From: Elusimicrobia bacterium GWA2_69_24
GTDB lineage: Bacteria; Elusimicrobiota; Elusimicrobia; UBA1565
Assembly: GCA_001799695.1 (NCBI GenBank)
Contig: MGTY01000095.1
Location: forward strand, 20,461 to 84,460
Length of the DNA: 64,000 nt
Reading direction: 5' to 3'
The notes beneath the pieces were generated by a model. That model had not been told where the DNA came from, ran no database searches, and saw nothing but the letters and a program-made list of their open reading frames with translations. Within the stretch, counting starts at the first letter, position 1. Each line of letters begins with the position of its first letter. The position numbers and the translations under genes were made by a program. Positions 32,876-42,897 of this stretch are shown here, piece after piece.

Positions 32876-34122
32876 TGCAGGTCCCTCCTGATGTTCTCGA
32901 CGAAGGCGGCGATGGGCCGGGAGTAGATGCTTCCTTCGCCGTCGCGCCCCAGCCAGGCGACGTCGCGGGTCAGGGTGAAGGCGGAGAGCGACGCCGGCCC
33001 GCGGTCCAGGAGCGGGAGGCTGTAGACCGCCAGGACCCGGAGCTTGGAATCGAGACGGTGACGGTACAGGAGACGGGTCTCCGAGTCGGTGGACCAGAAG
33101 AAGGAATCGTCCTTGAACATCGAGGCCGGCGAGCGGCCCGGCGCCAGATAGTTCTCCAGCACGGTCATCCCGGCCTTGGCCTCATGCCGGTAGAAGCGTC
33201 CGGTGCTGGAATCGCTGGACCAGAGATGCTGTCCGTCCCAATACAGGCCGGAGGGGTTCGGCCCGGGGCTGGATAGGCTGCGCACGAGGCTGAAGCGTTC
33301 GTCCAGGCGCCGCACCTCGATGGTCCGCCTCCAGGAGTCGCACACGAAGAGGTTCTCATCGGAGACCGCGAGGCCGGTGATGTGGCTCCCCGGCAGGCGG
33401 ACCGAGCGCACCGGTTCGAGGCGTCCGCCCCGCACGGCGTATTCCTGGACGGATTGCGCGAGCCAGTCCGCGACGAAGAGGCGCTCGCCCCGCCAGACCA
33501 GCCCCGTGGGGTGCTCGTTAAGGATGGGATAGTCCCGCCCCTGCAGGCGGTACTGCTTGGACCAGAAGAATCCGAGGGCCGCCAGGCACACGGTCAGCAG
33601 GACGACGGCGGGCAGCCAGCGCAGGAGCGGCCCTTCCGGAGCCGGAGCCGGGGGCGACGCGACCAGGGCGCCGGGACGGGGAGGCTCCGCGGCCGACAAC
33701 TCCCCGCCGCGGAGCTTCAGCGCCAGCCGGCGGCCGAGGACTCCCACCGGCTCGGGGAGTTTGCCGCCATGCACGATCCGCTCCACCGTGTCCAGGAGCT
33801 CCTGGTTGCTGAAGGGCTTGGCCAGATAGTGCGCGGCCCCCAGCTGCATGACCTCCACGGCCGACTCCACGCTCCCGTACCCCGTCACCATGATGACCGG
33901 GGTCCGGCGGTCGGTCTCGCGCAGGGTCCGGAGTATCTGGAGGCCGTCCATCCCCGGCAGACGCATGTCCAGCAGGACGACGTCCGCGCCCTCCCGGGCC
34001 AGGAACTCCAGTCCCGTCGGGCCGTCCGCGGCCTCGAAGACCTGATGCCCGTTGCGGCTGAGGACGTTGGACAGCGCCATGCGCATGTCCGCTTCGTCGT
34101 CGACCACCAGGATGCGCGCCAT
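32872..34122 (-). CDS. Receiver domain - transmembrane - beta-propeller protein
   Basis: Protein of 416 aa. Residues 1-120 are a complete response-regulator receiver: acidic pair Asp8/Asp9, phospho-acceptor Asp52 (LLDMRLPGMDG), Thr80 (MVTGYG) and Lys102 (LAKPF). A Pro/Ala linker and one membrane helix (about 166-187) follow, then about 225 residues of NHL/six-bladed-propeller-like repeats (GLVWRGERLFVADWLAQSVQ; GLAVSDENLFVCDSWRRTIE; GLYWDGQHLWSSDSSTGRFY). The receiver is cytoplasmic and the propeller faces the periplasm, an order I do not know as a described class. It starts 2 nt after the giant kinase stop and overlaps the LysM gene (ATGA). Confidence 0.85.
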   Translation of the reverse strand: MARILVVDDEADMRMALSNVLSRNGHQVFEAADGPTGLEFLAREGADVVLLDMRLPGMDGLQILRTLRETDRRTPVIMVTGYGSVESAVEVMQLGAAHYLAKPFSNQELLDTVERIVHGGKLPEPVGVLGRRLALKLRGGELSAAEPPRPGALVASPPAPAPEGPLLRWLPAVVLLTVCLAALGFFWSKQYRLQGRDYPILNEHPTGLVWRGERLFVADWLAQSVQEYAVRGGRLEPVRSVRLPGSHITGLAVSDENLFVCDSWRRTIEVRRLDERFSLVRSLSSPGPNPSGLYWDGQHLWSSDSSTGRFYRHEAKAGMTVLENYLAPGRSPASMFKDDSFFWSTDSETRLLYRHRLDSKLRVLAVYSLPLLDRGPASLSAFTLTRDVAWLGRDGEGSIYSRPIAAFVENIRRDLQ

Positions 34123-34124
34123 TT

Positions 34125-37100
34125 TCAGTTCCTCTTCCTCTCCGTGGGCAGGTTCATGACCGCCGTGCTCCCTTCGCCGCGCCGGCTCCGGAACTCCAGC
34201 GAGCCTCCCAAGGCCGTCGCGATGCGCCGGGCGATCGCGATGCCCAGGCCGACGCCGCCGGTCTTCGTCGAGAAGAACGGGCGCCCGACGTCCTTCAGAT
34301 GCTCCGGGGCCACGCCGGCGCCCGTGTCGGAGACGATGATCCGGACCGAGCCGCGCTCCTGGTCGGGCCGCGCGGACACGGTCAGGGTGCCCCCCGCCTC
34401 CATGGCTTCGATCGCGTTCATCAGCAGCTGCTGCACGGCCTCCTTCAGGCGCCCCGAGTCCCCGCGCACGCGCGGCAGGCCCTCGGCGACCTCGGCGACG
34501 ACCCGGATCCCCTTCTGCGCGCAGCGCCGCTCGACGTCGGCGAGCGCGGGGGTCAGCCATTGCGCGGCGCCCAGGCTCTCGGGCTTCAGGTTGAGCGGCC
34601 GCGTGAAGTCCACGAGCTGCTCCAGCCGCTCCTGCAGGGTCCCGATGGCGCGCAGTATCGCCTCCATCGCGGACCGTTCCTTGGTCCCCACCCAGAGGCC
34701 GGAGAGGCGGTCCTCGGCCAGGCTCCGGATGATGCCCAGCGGGTTGCGCACCTGATGGGCCACGCCGAAGACCAGGTCGTTGAGCTCGGTCTCGAACGCC
34801 TCCTGCGGCAGGCGTCCGGCCGGGCCTTCCGGCTTCATCGACGCGAGCAGACGGTCCCGGAGCTCCTTCAGCTCCGAGCGCCGCTTGGCCAGTTCTTCCT
34901 CGGCCCCGGCGGCCTTCTTCTCGCTCGCCGCGAGCGCCCGTTCCCGGACCTTCAGTGATTCCTCCATCGCCCGGCGGCGGCTCTCGATCTCCGCCTCCGC
35001 CTTCTCCAACCGCTCCCGCAGGCGTTTATCCGAACCCCGCAGCAGTTCCTCGACTTCCTCGCGCTTCTGGCTGAGCTCCGCTTCCTTCACGGTGAAGGAA
35101 GCCTGGACGCGCTTCTCGACGGAAGCCTCCCGTGAGCGGAGTTCCTCTTCCCGCGCCTGGAGCTTCCGCCGCTCCGCCTCCAGCGACTCGGTGCGCAGGC
35201 GGACCGTCTCCTCCACCTGCTCCCGCGACCGCTCTTCCAGCTCCTCGCGGCGCCGTTGGAACTCGACTTCCAGCGCCGCACGTTCGGAGCCAATCTTTTT
35301 AGCATTTTCCGCTTTCAATTCCGAGCCTTTTTCCAGCATTTTCGCGGAATTCTCCCTTTCCAGCTCCTGGCGCCGACGAGCCGCCTCCTTCTCCAGCGCG
35401 CTCCGGGCCTCCTGCAGGAGGTCCCGCTCCCCCGCCAGACGCTCCTGGAAGTCCGCTTCCAGCGCCGCCTGGCGCTCCTTGAACTGCGCTTCCAGCGCCG
35501 CCTCGCGCTCGCGCACCCCGGCATCGAGCCGCTCCGCGTGCTCGCGGAACTCCTCGGCTTTCTGCTCGGTCTGCCGGCGGATCTCGGCATCCTTGGCCTT
35601 GAGGACCCGGTCGGACCGGAGCCGCTCCTCGCGCTGGATGGCCGCCCGGAGGTCGGCCTCCTTGCGCAGGAAATCCTCCTCCAGCGCCTTCCGCTCGTCC
35701 TCCAGCCGCTCCTCGCGCCTGGCCAGTTCCTGGCGCAGGACCGCATGCATGTCCTCAGAGGATTTCTGCAGCTCCGCCCGCTGGCTCTCCTGGGTCTCGG
35801 CCACCTGCTTGAGGAGTTCCTCTTCCCGGCGCATCCAGAGCCGCTCCAGCTCCGACTCCTTGGCCAGGTACTCCTTCTGGAGGACCTTCTCCCGGTCGCG
35901 GAACTTGCCTTCCAGCTCCGCGCGTTTGGATTCCAGCGCGGTCTGGCTCCGGACCAGTTCCTCCCTCTCGGCCGCCACGGACAGCCGGAGCTCGTCGATC
36001 TCGACCTGCCGCTCCGCCTCGTGCTTGGCGGCCTCGGCGCGCAGGACGACCTCTTTCTTGGCGAAGTCCTCGCGGAGCTCGCCTGCGAGCTCCTTCAGGC
36101 GCTTGCGGGACTCCTCCTGCTGCGCCTCCAGGTCGCCCTTGGCCTTGGCCCAATCCTGGCGCAGAGCCTCGCGCTCCGCCTCCAGACGCGAGTCGGCCTC
36201 GGCCTCGCGCTGCTCCATCGCCTTGCGCAAGCCCGTCTCCCGCTCGGCCGCCGCGGCCTGGAGATGCTTCTCCCGGTCCCGGTACTCCGACACGAGCTGG
36301 CCTTTGAGGTGCTCGAGCTCCCGGAGCTTGCGCGACACTCCGGCTTCCCGCTCCGCGTGCTCCCGGGCCAGGGCTTCGGCGCGCGCCTGGAAGGACTCCT
36401 CCAGCTCCTCCAGCCGCGTCCCCCGCTCCGCCTCGAACGCCGCGCGCAAGGACTCCAGGTCGCGGGCCCCCTGCTCGACCTCGGCCTCCTTCCCGGCCAC
36501 GGCGTCCTTGGCCGCCTCGGCCGCGGACTTGATCTCTCCCTCCCGCCGGGCGACCTCCCCGCGCAGGACCTCCTCCTTGGTCTGGAAAGCCCGCTCCAGC
36601 TGGATCTCCCGGTCGCGGAGGCTGCGCTCGACCTGCAGCTTGGCCGTCTCCAGCTCCGCCGCCCGCTGGGCGGTCTGGGTCTCCAGCCGCTCGCGGACCC
36701 CGACCAGTTCCGTCTCCTTCTGGCGGATCGCGGTCTCCAGCTTGCCGCGCCGTTCCGCGAACTCCGCCTCGAGCATCGCGCGGCGGTGCTCCAGCTCCTC
36801 GCGCAGGGCTTGCCGCTCGACCTGGGTCTTGGCGGCGGCGTCCGCCTCGCGCTTGGAGAGCGCGGAGTTGAGACGCGCTTCGCGCGCCTCCTGCGTCCGC
36901 TCGAGTTCCGTCTCCTTCTCGCGGATCTGCTGCTCCAGCGTGAGCCGGGAATCCTCCAAGGCCTTCTCCCGCTTGGCCAGTTCGCCCTCGCGCGTCGCGA
37001 CGGCGGCGCGCAGCACGGCCGCCCTTTCCTCGAAGTCGGCGGCGAGCTGGGCCTCCCGCTCCTGCAGGGAGAGCCGCGACTGCACCTTCGCGGCCTCCGC

Positions 37101-40100
37101 CTCCTTCTCGCGCTGGGCGGCGCGCGCCTCGACGCGCTCCTTCTCCTGCGCCAGTTCCGACTCGCGCCGCCGCAGCCCCGCTTCCGACTCCGCGGACCGG
37201 GAGGCCGCCTCGGCGTCGAGCATCGCGGCGCGCCGTTCGAGGTCCTCCTGCATGGCCTTGCGCTCCGCCTGCACACGGGCCGCGGACTCCGCCTCCCGCT
37301 TGCGCGCCGCGCCCTCCGCCTGCTCCAGGCGCTCCTTGAAGGTCTCCTGCAGTTCGGTCTCCGCGGCGAGGAACTTCTCCTCGAGGGAGACGCGCAGCGC
37401 CTCCGCGGCCCTCTGCTTGACCGCGAGATCGGCCTGCAAGGAGGCGGCTTCGCGTCCCTGGACTTCCTTTTCCTGGGCGAGGCGGCGGCGTTCCTCGGCG
37501 AGCGCGGTCTTCAACGCCGCTTCTCTGGCGGCGTACTCGGCTTCCATGGACGCCCGGCCCTTGCCGAACTCGCGCTCCAGCCGCTCCTGGCGGGCCTCGA
37601 AGGCCTTCAGCCGTTCGGCTTCCGACGTCTGGGACTTCTCCTCAAGGGAAGCGCGCAGGGCCTCCAGGGACTTCTGCTTGGCCGAAAAGTCCGCCTGCAG
37701 GGACGCGGCCTCGCGCCCCTGCGCCTCTTTCTCCAGCGCGAGGCGGCGGCGCTCCTCGGCGAGAACGGCCCGGAGCTCCGCCTCCTTCGAGGCGAAGGCC
37801 GCTTCCACGTCCTCGCGGCGCTGGGTGAACTCGCGCTCCAGCGCGATCTCGCGCTCCTTGCGCGTCTTCTCGGATTCGGCGGCCGCCTTCTCCAGTTCAC
37901 GCCGCTGCGATTCGGCTTCCTGGATGAAGCCGGCCCGTTCCCGCTCCAGCGCCTCCTCGCGGCTGCGCAGGACGAGCTCGGCTTCGTGCTGACGGACCTC
38001 CAGCGCCCGCTCGCCCTCCCGAAAATCCTCCTCGAGCTGTATCTTGCGCCGCTCCAGGCGGTCCATCGCCTGGTCGCGCTCCTTCTTGGCCGCGGTCTCC
38101 CGCTTGCGGTGGTCGGACTCCAGCTCCGCGAGACGGTGGGCGTACGCGTTCTCGAGCTCCGTCTCGTGGTCCTGGCTCTGGCTCTGCACGGCCAGGCGGA
38201 GCGTCTCCAGTTCCCGCTGCTTGGCCTCGAACTCGGTCTGCAGGGCGGCGCGCTGACTCTCTGTGAGGCCGGAGAGCTTGCGCTTGGAGTCCTCCTCCCA
38301 GCGGGCCTCCCGCTCGGCCAGCCGCTCGGTGAAGTCCTTCAGCTCCTTGGCCAGCCGCTCGTCGGCCTCGCGCTTGAGCTGGTCCTGCTTCTGCTCCCAC
38401 TCGGTCTTGAGCTCGGTCTCCAGATGGAGGTAGTTCTGGTGGACGGACTCCTCCCGCTGGCGGTAGAGGGCGTCCAGCGCGGCCCGCTCCTGCGAGCTGC
38501 GCGTCTGGAGCTCCGTCGAGAGCTGGGCTTCCCGCGCGCGCAGCTCCTCCTTGAGGACGTCCTCCTTCTTCTTGAACTCGGCCTCCAGCGCGGCGCGCCG
38601 CTGGGCCAGCTCCGCCATCCGGGCCGCGAGGTCCGCGGAATGGGTCTCCATGGCGGCCTGATGCTCCGCCTGCTGGCGGTCCCGCTCCTTGGCCATCATG
38701 CGGCGCTGCTGGTCCACCCAGGCGTCGTTCTGCCGCTGGAGCTCGTCGCGGGCGTGGGTGAGCCGCGCCTCGTAATCCGCCTCCAGCTTCTTGCGCTCGT
38801 CCTGACTGCGCGACTCCTGCTGGGAGACGGTCTGCCGCAGTTCTCCCTGCAGGCGGTCGGTCTCGTACTGCAGCCGGGCCCGGTAGTTCTCCCGTTCCGT
38901 GGCGACCTGGGCCAGCAGTTCGGCCTCCCGCTCCTTCCACTGCTTGTCGAGAGCCCCTTCCCGGTCCAGGTGCGCTCGCTCCAGGCGCGCCTCCTTGGCC
39001 AAGAGCTCCTTCTGCAGCTGGGACCGGAGCTTCTCCGCCTCCAGCGCCCGGCGCTCGTCCTCCTCGCGCAGGGCCGTCCGCTCGGACTCCAGCCGCGCGG
39101 CGAGCTTGAGCTCGGCTTCCTCCTCCCACTGCCGCACGCGGCGCTGGAGGGCGTCCTCCTTCTCGGCCAGCGAGCGCTTCGCCCGCTCCTCCGCCTCCTC
39201 ACGCTGGAGTTGGGCCTTGTGCGCCCAGTCCTCCTTCAGCTGCTGCTCCAGGCTCAGATAGTTTCCGTGCAGGGTCTCCTCGCGCCCGCGGTAGAGCTCG
39301 TCGAGCGCCTGCCGTTCCCGGGCCAGGGTCTGCTGCTGGTCCTCCACGAAGCGCTTCTCCTTGATGCGCCACTCCGAACCGAGTTCCTCCTCCCGCTTGC
39401 GGTGCCAGGCTTCCAGCGCCTCCCGGCGCTTGGCCAACTCGGCTTCCCGGCCGGCCGATTCGGAGTTCAGCGCCTCGAGATGCGCGGCGGCCTCGGACTT
39501 GAGCTGGTCGCGCTCCCGCGCGATCATGCGGCGGTGCCGCTCCAGCCACTCCTCCTGCTCCTTCTCCACGGTGGCGAGATGCGCGCGCTTCCAAGCCTCG
39601 AAGCGGACCTCGAGCTCGCCCTGCAGGCGGGTCGTCTCCTGGCTGAGGCGCGCCTGATAGTTGTCGCGCTCGGCGGAGACCTGGGCGTGCAGCTCGGCCT
39701 CCCGCTCCTGCCACTGCTGGTCGAGAGCCCCTTCCCGGTCCAGATGCGCCCGCTCCAGGCGCGCCTCCTTGGCCAGGAACTCCTTCTGCAGTTGGGAGCG
39801 GAGCTTCTCCGCCTCCAGGGCGCGGCGCTCACCCTCCTCGCGCAGGGCCGTCCGCTCGGACTCCAGCCGCGCGGCGAGCTTGAATTCGGACTCCTCCTCC
39901 CACTGCCGCACGCGGCGCTGGAGGTCGTCTTCGGCCGCCTTCATGGCGGTCTTGAGCTTCTCGGCGGCCTCCTCCTGCTGGAGCTGGGCCCGGTGCGCCC
40001 AATCGGCCTTGAGCTGCTTCTCCAGGCTCAGGTAGTTCCCGTGCAGGGTCTCCTCGCGGCCGCGGTAGAGCTGGTCGAGGGCGGTCCGTTCCCGGGTCAG

Positions 40101-42704
40101 GGTCTCCTGCTGTTCCGCGACGAAGCGTTTCTCCTTGACGCGCCACTCCTCGGCGAGTTCGGCTTCGCGCCGTCGGTGCTGATCCTCCACCGCCTCGCGG
40201 CGCTTGGCCAGCTCGGCCTCCCGGCCGGCGGACTCGCCGTTGAGCGTCTGCAGGTGCGCCGCGGCCTCGGCCTTCTGCTGCTCGCTTTCCCGCGCCAGCA
40301 TCCGGCGATGGCGCTCCAGCCACTCCTCCTTCTCCTTCTCCACGGCGGCGACGTGCGAAACCTTCCAGGCCTCGAAGCGGGCGTCCAGCCGGGCTTCGGC
40401 ATGGGCGAGGTCTTCCTTGTGCGTCCGGCGTTCGGACTCCACCTGGGCGTCGCGCTCCTGGATGGCCTCGGCGAAGCGCTGGGCCTGCGCCTCCAGGGCC
40501 TTCTGATGCTGGTCCAGATAGCCTTCTTCTTTCCGGGTCCAGAGCGACTGGAGAGAGCTCTCCATCTCCAGATACTTCGCCTCGCGCTGGGCCTCGCGCT
40601 CCTGCTGTCCCTCGATGAGGGCCAGACGCTCGCCCTCGACCTTGCGCTCGCGCGCCTGGAACTCCTCCCAGACCGCCTGCTTCTCGGCCAGGAGGCGCGC
40701 GCACTCCTCCTTCAGCCGGACGACCTCGAGGTCCAGCTCGGAGAGCCGCTTCTCGCGTTCGAGGAGCTCCCCCTGCTGGACCTCCTTGAGCTTGCGCGTC
40801 TCGGCCTTCCACTCGGCGGCGCGGCGTTCGTGCTCCGCCTCCAAGTGGCGGGCCTGCTGCAGCAGATGGGTGCGGGAGGCTTCCTTGAACTCCCGCAGCT
40901 CCGCGTCGCGGCGCTCGCGCAGCTCCAACTCGCGGCGCTCGTACGCCGTCTTGAGCTCGGATTCGACGCGCGCATAGTCCTGCTTGAGCTTCTCGGACCG
41001 CGCGAACAGCTCCGCTTCCTCGCGCTGGCGCCGCAGGTCGAACTCCTCCTTCATCCGGGACAGCTCGACCTTGGCCGCGGAGCGTTCCTGCTCCAAGGCC
41101 AGTTCGTAGCGCCGCACGAGTTCCGCCTCGCGCTGGAACCACTGCTTGTCGAGGTTCTTCTCCTTAAGGATGCAGTCGGCGATCACCGTCTGCTTCCAGG
41201 CCTTGAACTGCTCCTCGGCCACCTGCTGATTGCGCTCGGTCTCCGCGACCTTGGCCGCGAAGGCCTGGTCCACGGCCCGGGAGCGGGCCGCGAATTCCGC
41301 CTGGAGCGAGGCGCGTTCGGCGGCGACCGCACCCTCGTGCTCCTCCAGGAGCTCCACCTTGCGCCGGGTCCACTCATCGCGCAGGGAGTTCTCCTTCGCG
41401 AGCACCCCTTCCTGCAGCTCGATGTGGCGGGCCTGGAAGGATTCCTCCAGGGCCTTCTCCCTCGCCTGCAGCTTGTTGACGCCTTCGGCGGACCGCGCGT
41501 TGAACTCGGCTTCCAGCGACATGCGCAGGCGCTCGGCCTCCCTCTCCACGGCGCTCTCGCGCTGGTCCAGCTCGCGGCAGCGGGACCGGTATTCCTCCTC
41601 CAGGGCCTTGGCGCGGCCGCGCGCCTGCTCGGCGGCGGCGGACTTCTCCTTTTCCAGCTCGGCCTCGAAGCGCTGCAGGGACTGCGCTTCCTGCCGGACC
41701 TGCCGGTCGCGGAGCTCGCCCTCCAGGGCGGCGTAGCGGGTCTCGACTTCGGCCACGCGGGTCTGGAAGGCCTCCTCCAGCTCCCGGCGGCGCGTCTCCA
41801 ACAGGGTCTCGATCTCAGCGGAGCGGTCGGCGAGGGCGCGGGCGCGCTCCGAGAACTGCTTCTCGACGGCGCGGTCCAGCTTCTCGCGGGCCTCCTTGGT
41901 GCGGGACCAGAGCCCGTTCTCCAGCTCGGCCCAGGCGGCCTGCAGCTCGGCCTCGCGCTTGTTGTACTTCTCCTGGAGCGACAGCTCCTTGGCGCGGTAC
42001 TCCTTGACCAGCGACTCCTCGCGGCGCTGAGCCTTGAGCTCGCCTTCCTGGGCGGTCGCGGCCAGGACGCGCTGGAACTCCTCGTTCTTGCGCTTGAGTT
42101 CGAGGAGCTCGCGCTCCTTCATCTCCAGTTCGGCCTCACGGTTCTTGAGGGTGTTGAGGATCTCCTCGTCGCGCTTCTGGCGCAGGCGCAGGACCAGCTC
42201 CTGGTCCTTCTGGTAGCGGGCGGCGAGCTCGGCCTTCTCGCGCTGCGCGCTCATGAGCTGGGCGTCGCGCTCCTCCAAGGCCCGGCGCAGCTGCCGCCGC
42301 TCCCCCTCCTTCGACTGCAGGCTCTCGCGCCACTGCTGGACCTGGGCGGTCAGGGCGGCCAGCTCCTCCTCGGTGCGGCGGCGTTCGCCCTCCACGCGAT
42401 GCCGCTCCTCTTCCCGGACCTCCAGGCGGATGCGGTCCCGCCAGCGCTCCGTGCTCCCCTCCTGCTTGCGCCGTTCCTCCTCCCAGTTCTTCGCCTCCGT
42501 CTGCCAAGTCTCGACCTGCTTGCGGAGCTCGACGTTCTCCTGCGCGACGAGCTGTTCCTTGTTCTTGGATTCCTGGAGAGTGCCCTTGAGGCGGACGTTG
42601 AGATCCTGGAGGTCGCGGATCGTGGCCACGGCCCCCCGGATCGCAAGTCTAGCCGCCTCTAAGTCGGTGATCTCTTTGAATTGTTCTTCATCCCACGGAT
42701 TCAT
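34125..42704 (-). CDS. Giant 2859-aa coiled-coil histidine kinase
   Basis: Residues about 1-2590 are almost continuous charged coiled coil with very few Pro or Gly and no membrane segment. Its middle shows near-duplicate blocks of about 257 residues (shared motifs YRGREETLHGNYLSLE and EKRFV). The last 250 residues are a histidine kinase: H box with His2650 (FGVAHQVRNPLGII), N box QQLLMNAIEAM, G1 SDTGAGVAPEHL and G2 GGVGLGIAIARR. RBS GGAGG lies 8 nt before the ATG. The next gene, 2 nt downstream, has a receiver domain and is the obvious phosphotransfer partner. Typical kinases are 300-1200 aa. It could be a cytoplasmic scaffold or filament with a signalling head. Confidence 0.93.
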   Translation of the reverse strand: MNPWDEEQFKEITDLEAARLAIRGAVATIRDLQDLNVRLKGTLQESKNKEQLVAQENVELRKQVETWQTEAKNWEEERRKQEGSTERWRDRIRLEVREEERHRVEGERRRTEEELAALTAQVQQWRESLQSKEGERRQLRRALEERDAQLMSAQREKAELAARYQKDQELVLRLRQKRDEEILNTLKNREAELEMKERELLELKRKNEEFQRVLAATAQEGELKAQRREESLVKEYRAKELSLQEKYNKREAELQAAWAELENGLWSRTKEAREKLDRAVEKQFSERARALADRSAEIETLLETRRRELEEAFQTRVAEVETRYAALEGELRDRQVRQEAQSLQRFEAELEKEKSAAAEQARGRAKALEEEYRSRCRELDQRESAVEREAERLRMSLEAEFNARSAEGVNKLQAREKALEESFQARHIELQEGVLAKENSLRDEWTRRKVELLEEHEGAVAAERASLQAEFAARSRAVDQAFAAKVAETERNQQVAEEQFKAWKQTVIADCILKEKNLDKQWFQREAELVRRYELALEQERSAAKVELSRMKEEFDLRRQREEAELFARSEKLKQDYARVESELKTAYERRELELRERRDAELREFKEASRTHLLQQARHLEAEHERRAAEWKAETRKLKEVQQGELLEREKRLSELDLEVVRLKEECARLLAEKQAVWEEFQARERKVEGERLALIEGQQEREAQREAKYLEMESSLQSLWTRKEEGYLDQHQKALEAQAQRFAEAIQERDAQVESERRTHKEDLAHAEARLDARFEAWKVSHVAAVEKEKEEWLERHRRMLARESEQQKAEAAAHLQTLNGESAGREAELAKRREAVEDQHRRREAELAEEWRVKEKRFVAEQQETLTRERTALDQLYRGREETLHGNYLSLEKQLKADWAHRAQLQQEEAAEKLKTAMKAAEDDLQRRVRQWEEESEFKLAARLESERTALREEGERRALEAEKLRSQLQKEFLAKEARLERAHLDREGALDQQWQEREAELHAQVSAERDNYQARLSQETTRLQGELEVRFEAWKRAHLATVEKEQEEWLERHRRMIARERDQLKSEAAAHLEALNSESAGREAELAKRREALEAWHRKREEELGSEWRIKEKRFVEDQQQTLARERQALDELYRGREETLHGNYLSLEQQLKEDWAHKAQLQREEAEERAKRSLAEKEDALQRRVRQWEEEAELKLAARLESERTALREEDERRALEAEKLRSQLQKELLAKEARLERAHLDREGALDKQWKEREAELLAQVATERENYRARLQYETDRLQGELRQTVSQQESRSQDERKKLEADYEARLTHARDELQRQNDAWVDQQRRMMAKERDRQQAEHQAAMETHSADLAARMAELAQRRAALEAEFKKKEDVLKEELRAREAQLSTELQTRSSQERAALDALYRQREESVHQNYLHLETELKTEWEQKQDQLKREADERLAKELKDFTERLAEREARWEEDSKRKLSGLTESQRAALQTEFEAKQRELETLRLAVQSQSQDHETELENAYAHRLAELESDHRKRETAAKKERDQAMDRLERRKIQLEEDFREGERALEVRQHEAELVLRSREEALERERAGFIQEAESQRRELEKAAAESEKTRKEREIALEREFTQRREDVEAAFASKEAELRAVLAEERRRLALEKEAQGREAASLQADFSAKQKSLEALRASLEEKSQTSEAERLKAFEARQERLEREFGKGRASMEAEYAAREAALKTALAEERRRLAQEKEVQGREAASLQADLAVKQRAAEALRVSLEEKFLAAETELQETFKERLEQAEGAARKREAESAARVQAERKAMQEDLERRAAMLDAEAASRSAESEAGLRRRESELAQEKERVEARAAQREKEAEAAKVQSRLSLQEREAQLAADFEERAAVLRAAVATREGELAKREKALEDSRLTLEQQIREKETELERTQEAREARLNSALSKREADAAAKTQVERQALREELEHRRAMLEAEFAERRGKLETAIRQKETELVGVRERLETQTAQRAAELETAKLQVERSLRDREIQLERAFQTKEEVLRGEVARREGEIKSAAEAAKDAVAGKEAEVEQGARDLESLRAAFEAERGTRLEELEESFQARAEALAREHAEREAGVSRKLRELEHLKGQLVSEYRDREKHLQAAAAERETGLRKAMEQREAEADSRLEAEREALRQDWAKAKGDLEAQQEESRKRLKELAGELREDFAKKEVVLRAEAAKHEAERQVEIDELRLSVAAEREELVRSQTALESKRAELEGKFRDREKVLQKEYLAKESELERLWMRREEELLKQVAETQESQRAELQKSSEDMHAVLRQELARREERLEDERKALEEDFLRKEADLRAAIQREERLRSDRVLKAKDAEIRRQTEQKAEEFREHAERLDAGVREREAALEAQFKERQAALEADFQERLAGERDLLQEARSALEKEAARRRQELERENSAKMLEKGSELKAENAKKIGSERAALEVEFQRRREELEERSREQVEETVRLRTESLEAERRKLQAREEELRSREASVEKRVQASFTVKEAELSQKREEVEELLRGSDKRLRERLEKAEAEIESRRRAMEESLKVRERALAASEKKAAGAEEELAKRRSELKELRDRLLASMKPEGPAGRLPQEAFETELNDLVFGVAHQVRNPLGIIRSLAEDRLSGLWVGTKERSAMEAILRAIGTLQERLEQLVDFTRPLNLKPESLGAAQWLTPALADVERRCAQKGIRVVAEVAEGLPRVRGDSGRLKEAVQQLLMNAIEAMEAGGTLTVSARPDQERGSVRIIVSDTGAGVAPEHLKDVGRPFFSTKTGGVGLGIAIARRIATALGGSLEFRSRRGEGSTAVMNLPTERKRN

Positions 42705-42897
42705 ATGTCACGCCTCCAGGCACTCTCTCAAGCCCCCCACGATGGGGCGCACGGCTCTCCAAGAACGGCTCCGCTCCGACGACGACGCTGGGAATCGACA
42801 TGCCGCGGCCGCAAGGGCCGCTCTCGGCGAGGACCGCACCCTGGGATGATATAGGGAAAAGATTGCGGATTCTTTAACGGAATCGGGGCCCGGGAGG
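42705..42897. other. Gap between the two kinase genes
   Basis: Holds a TATATC/TATCAT -10-like box (about 42848-42853, minus strand) and the giant-kinase ribosome-binding site. A 37-codon minus-strand frame (MSIPSVVVGAEPFLES...) overlaps the kinase start; coding status is doubtful. Confidence 0.4.

Noticed and set aside
35256..42662. A 2468-codon open frame antisense to the giant kinase
   Set aside because: It is a mirror of the coiled-coil codon use (GAG/GAA/GCG/CTG-rich), giving Leu/Gly-rich nonsense with no domain. The sense strand has a full kinase, ribosome-binding site and operon overlaps.
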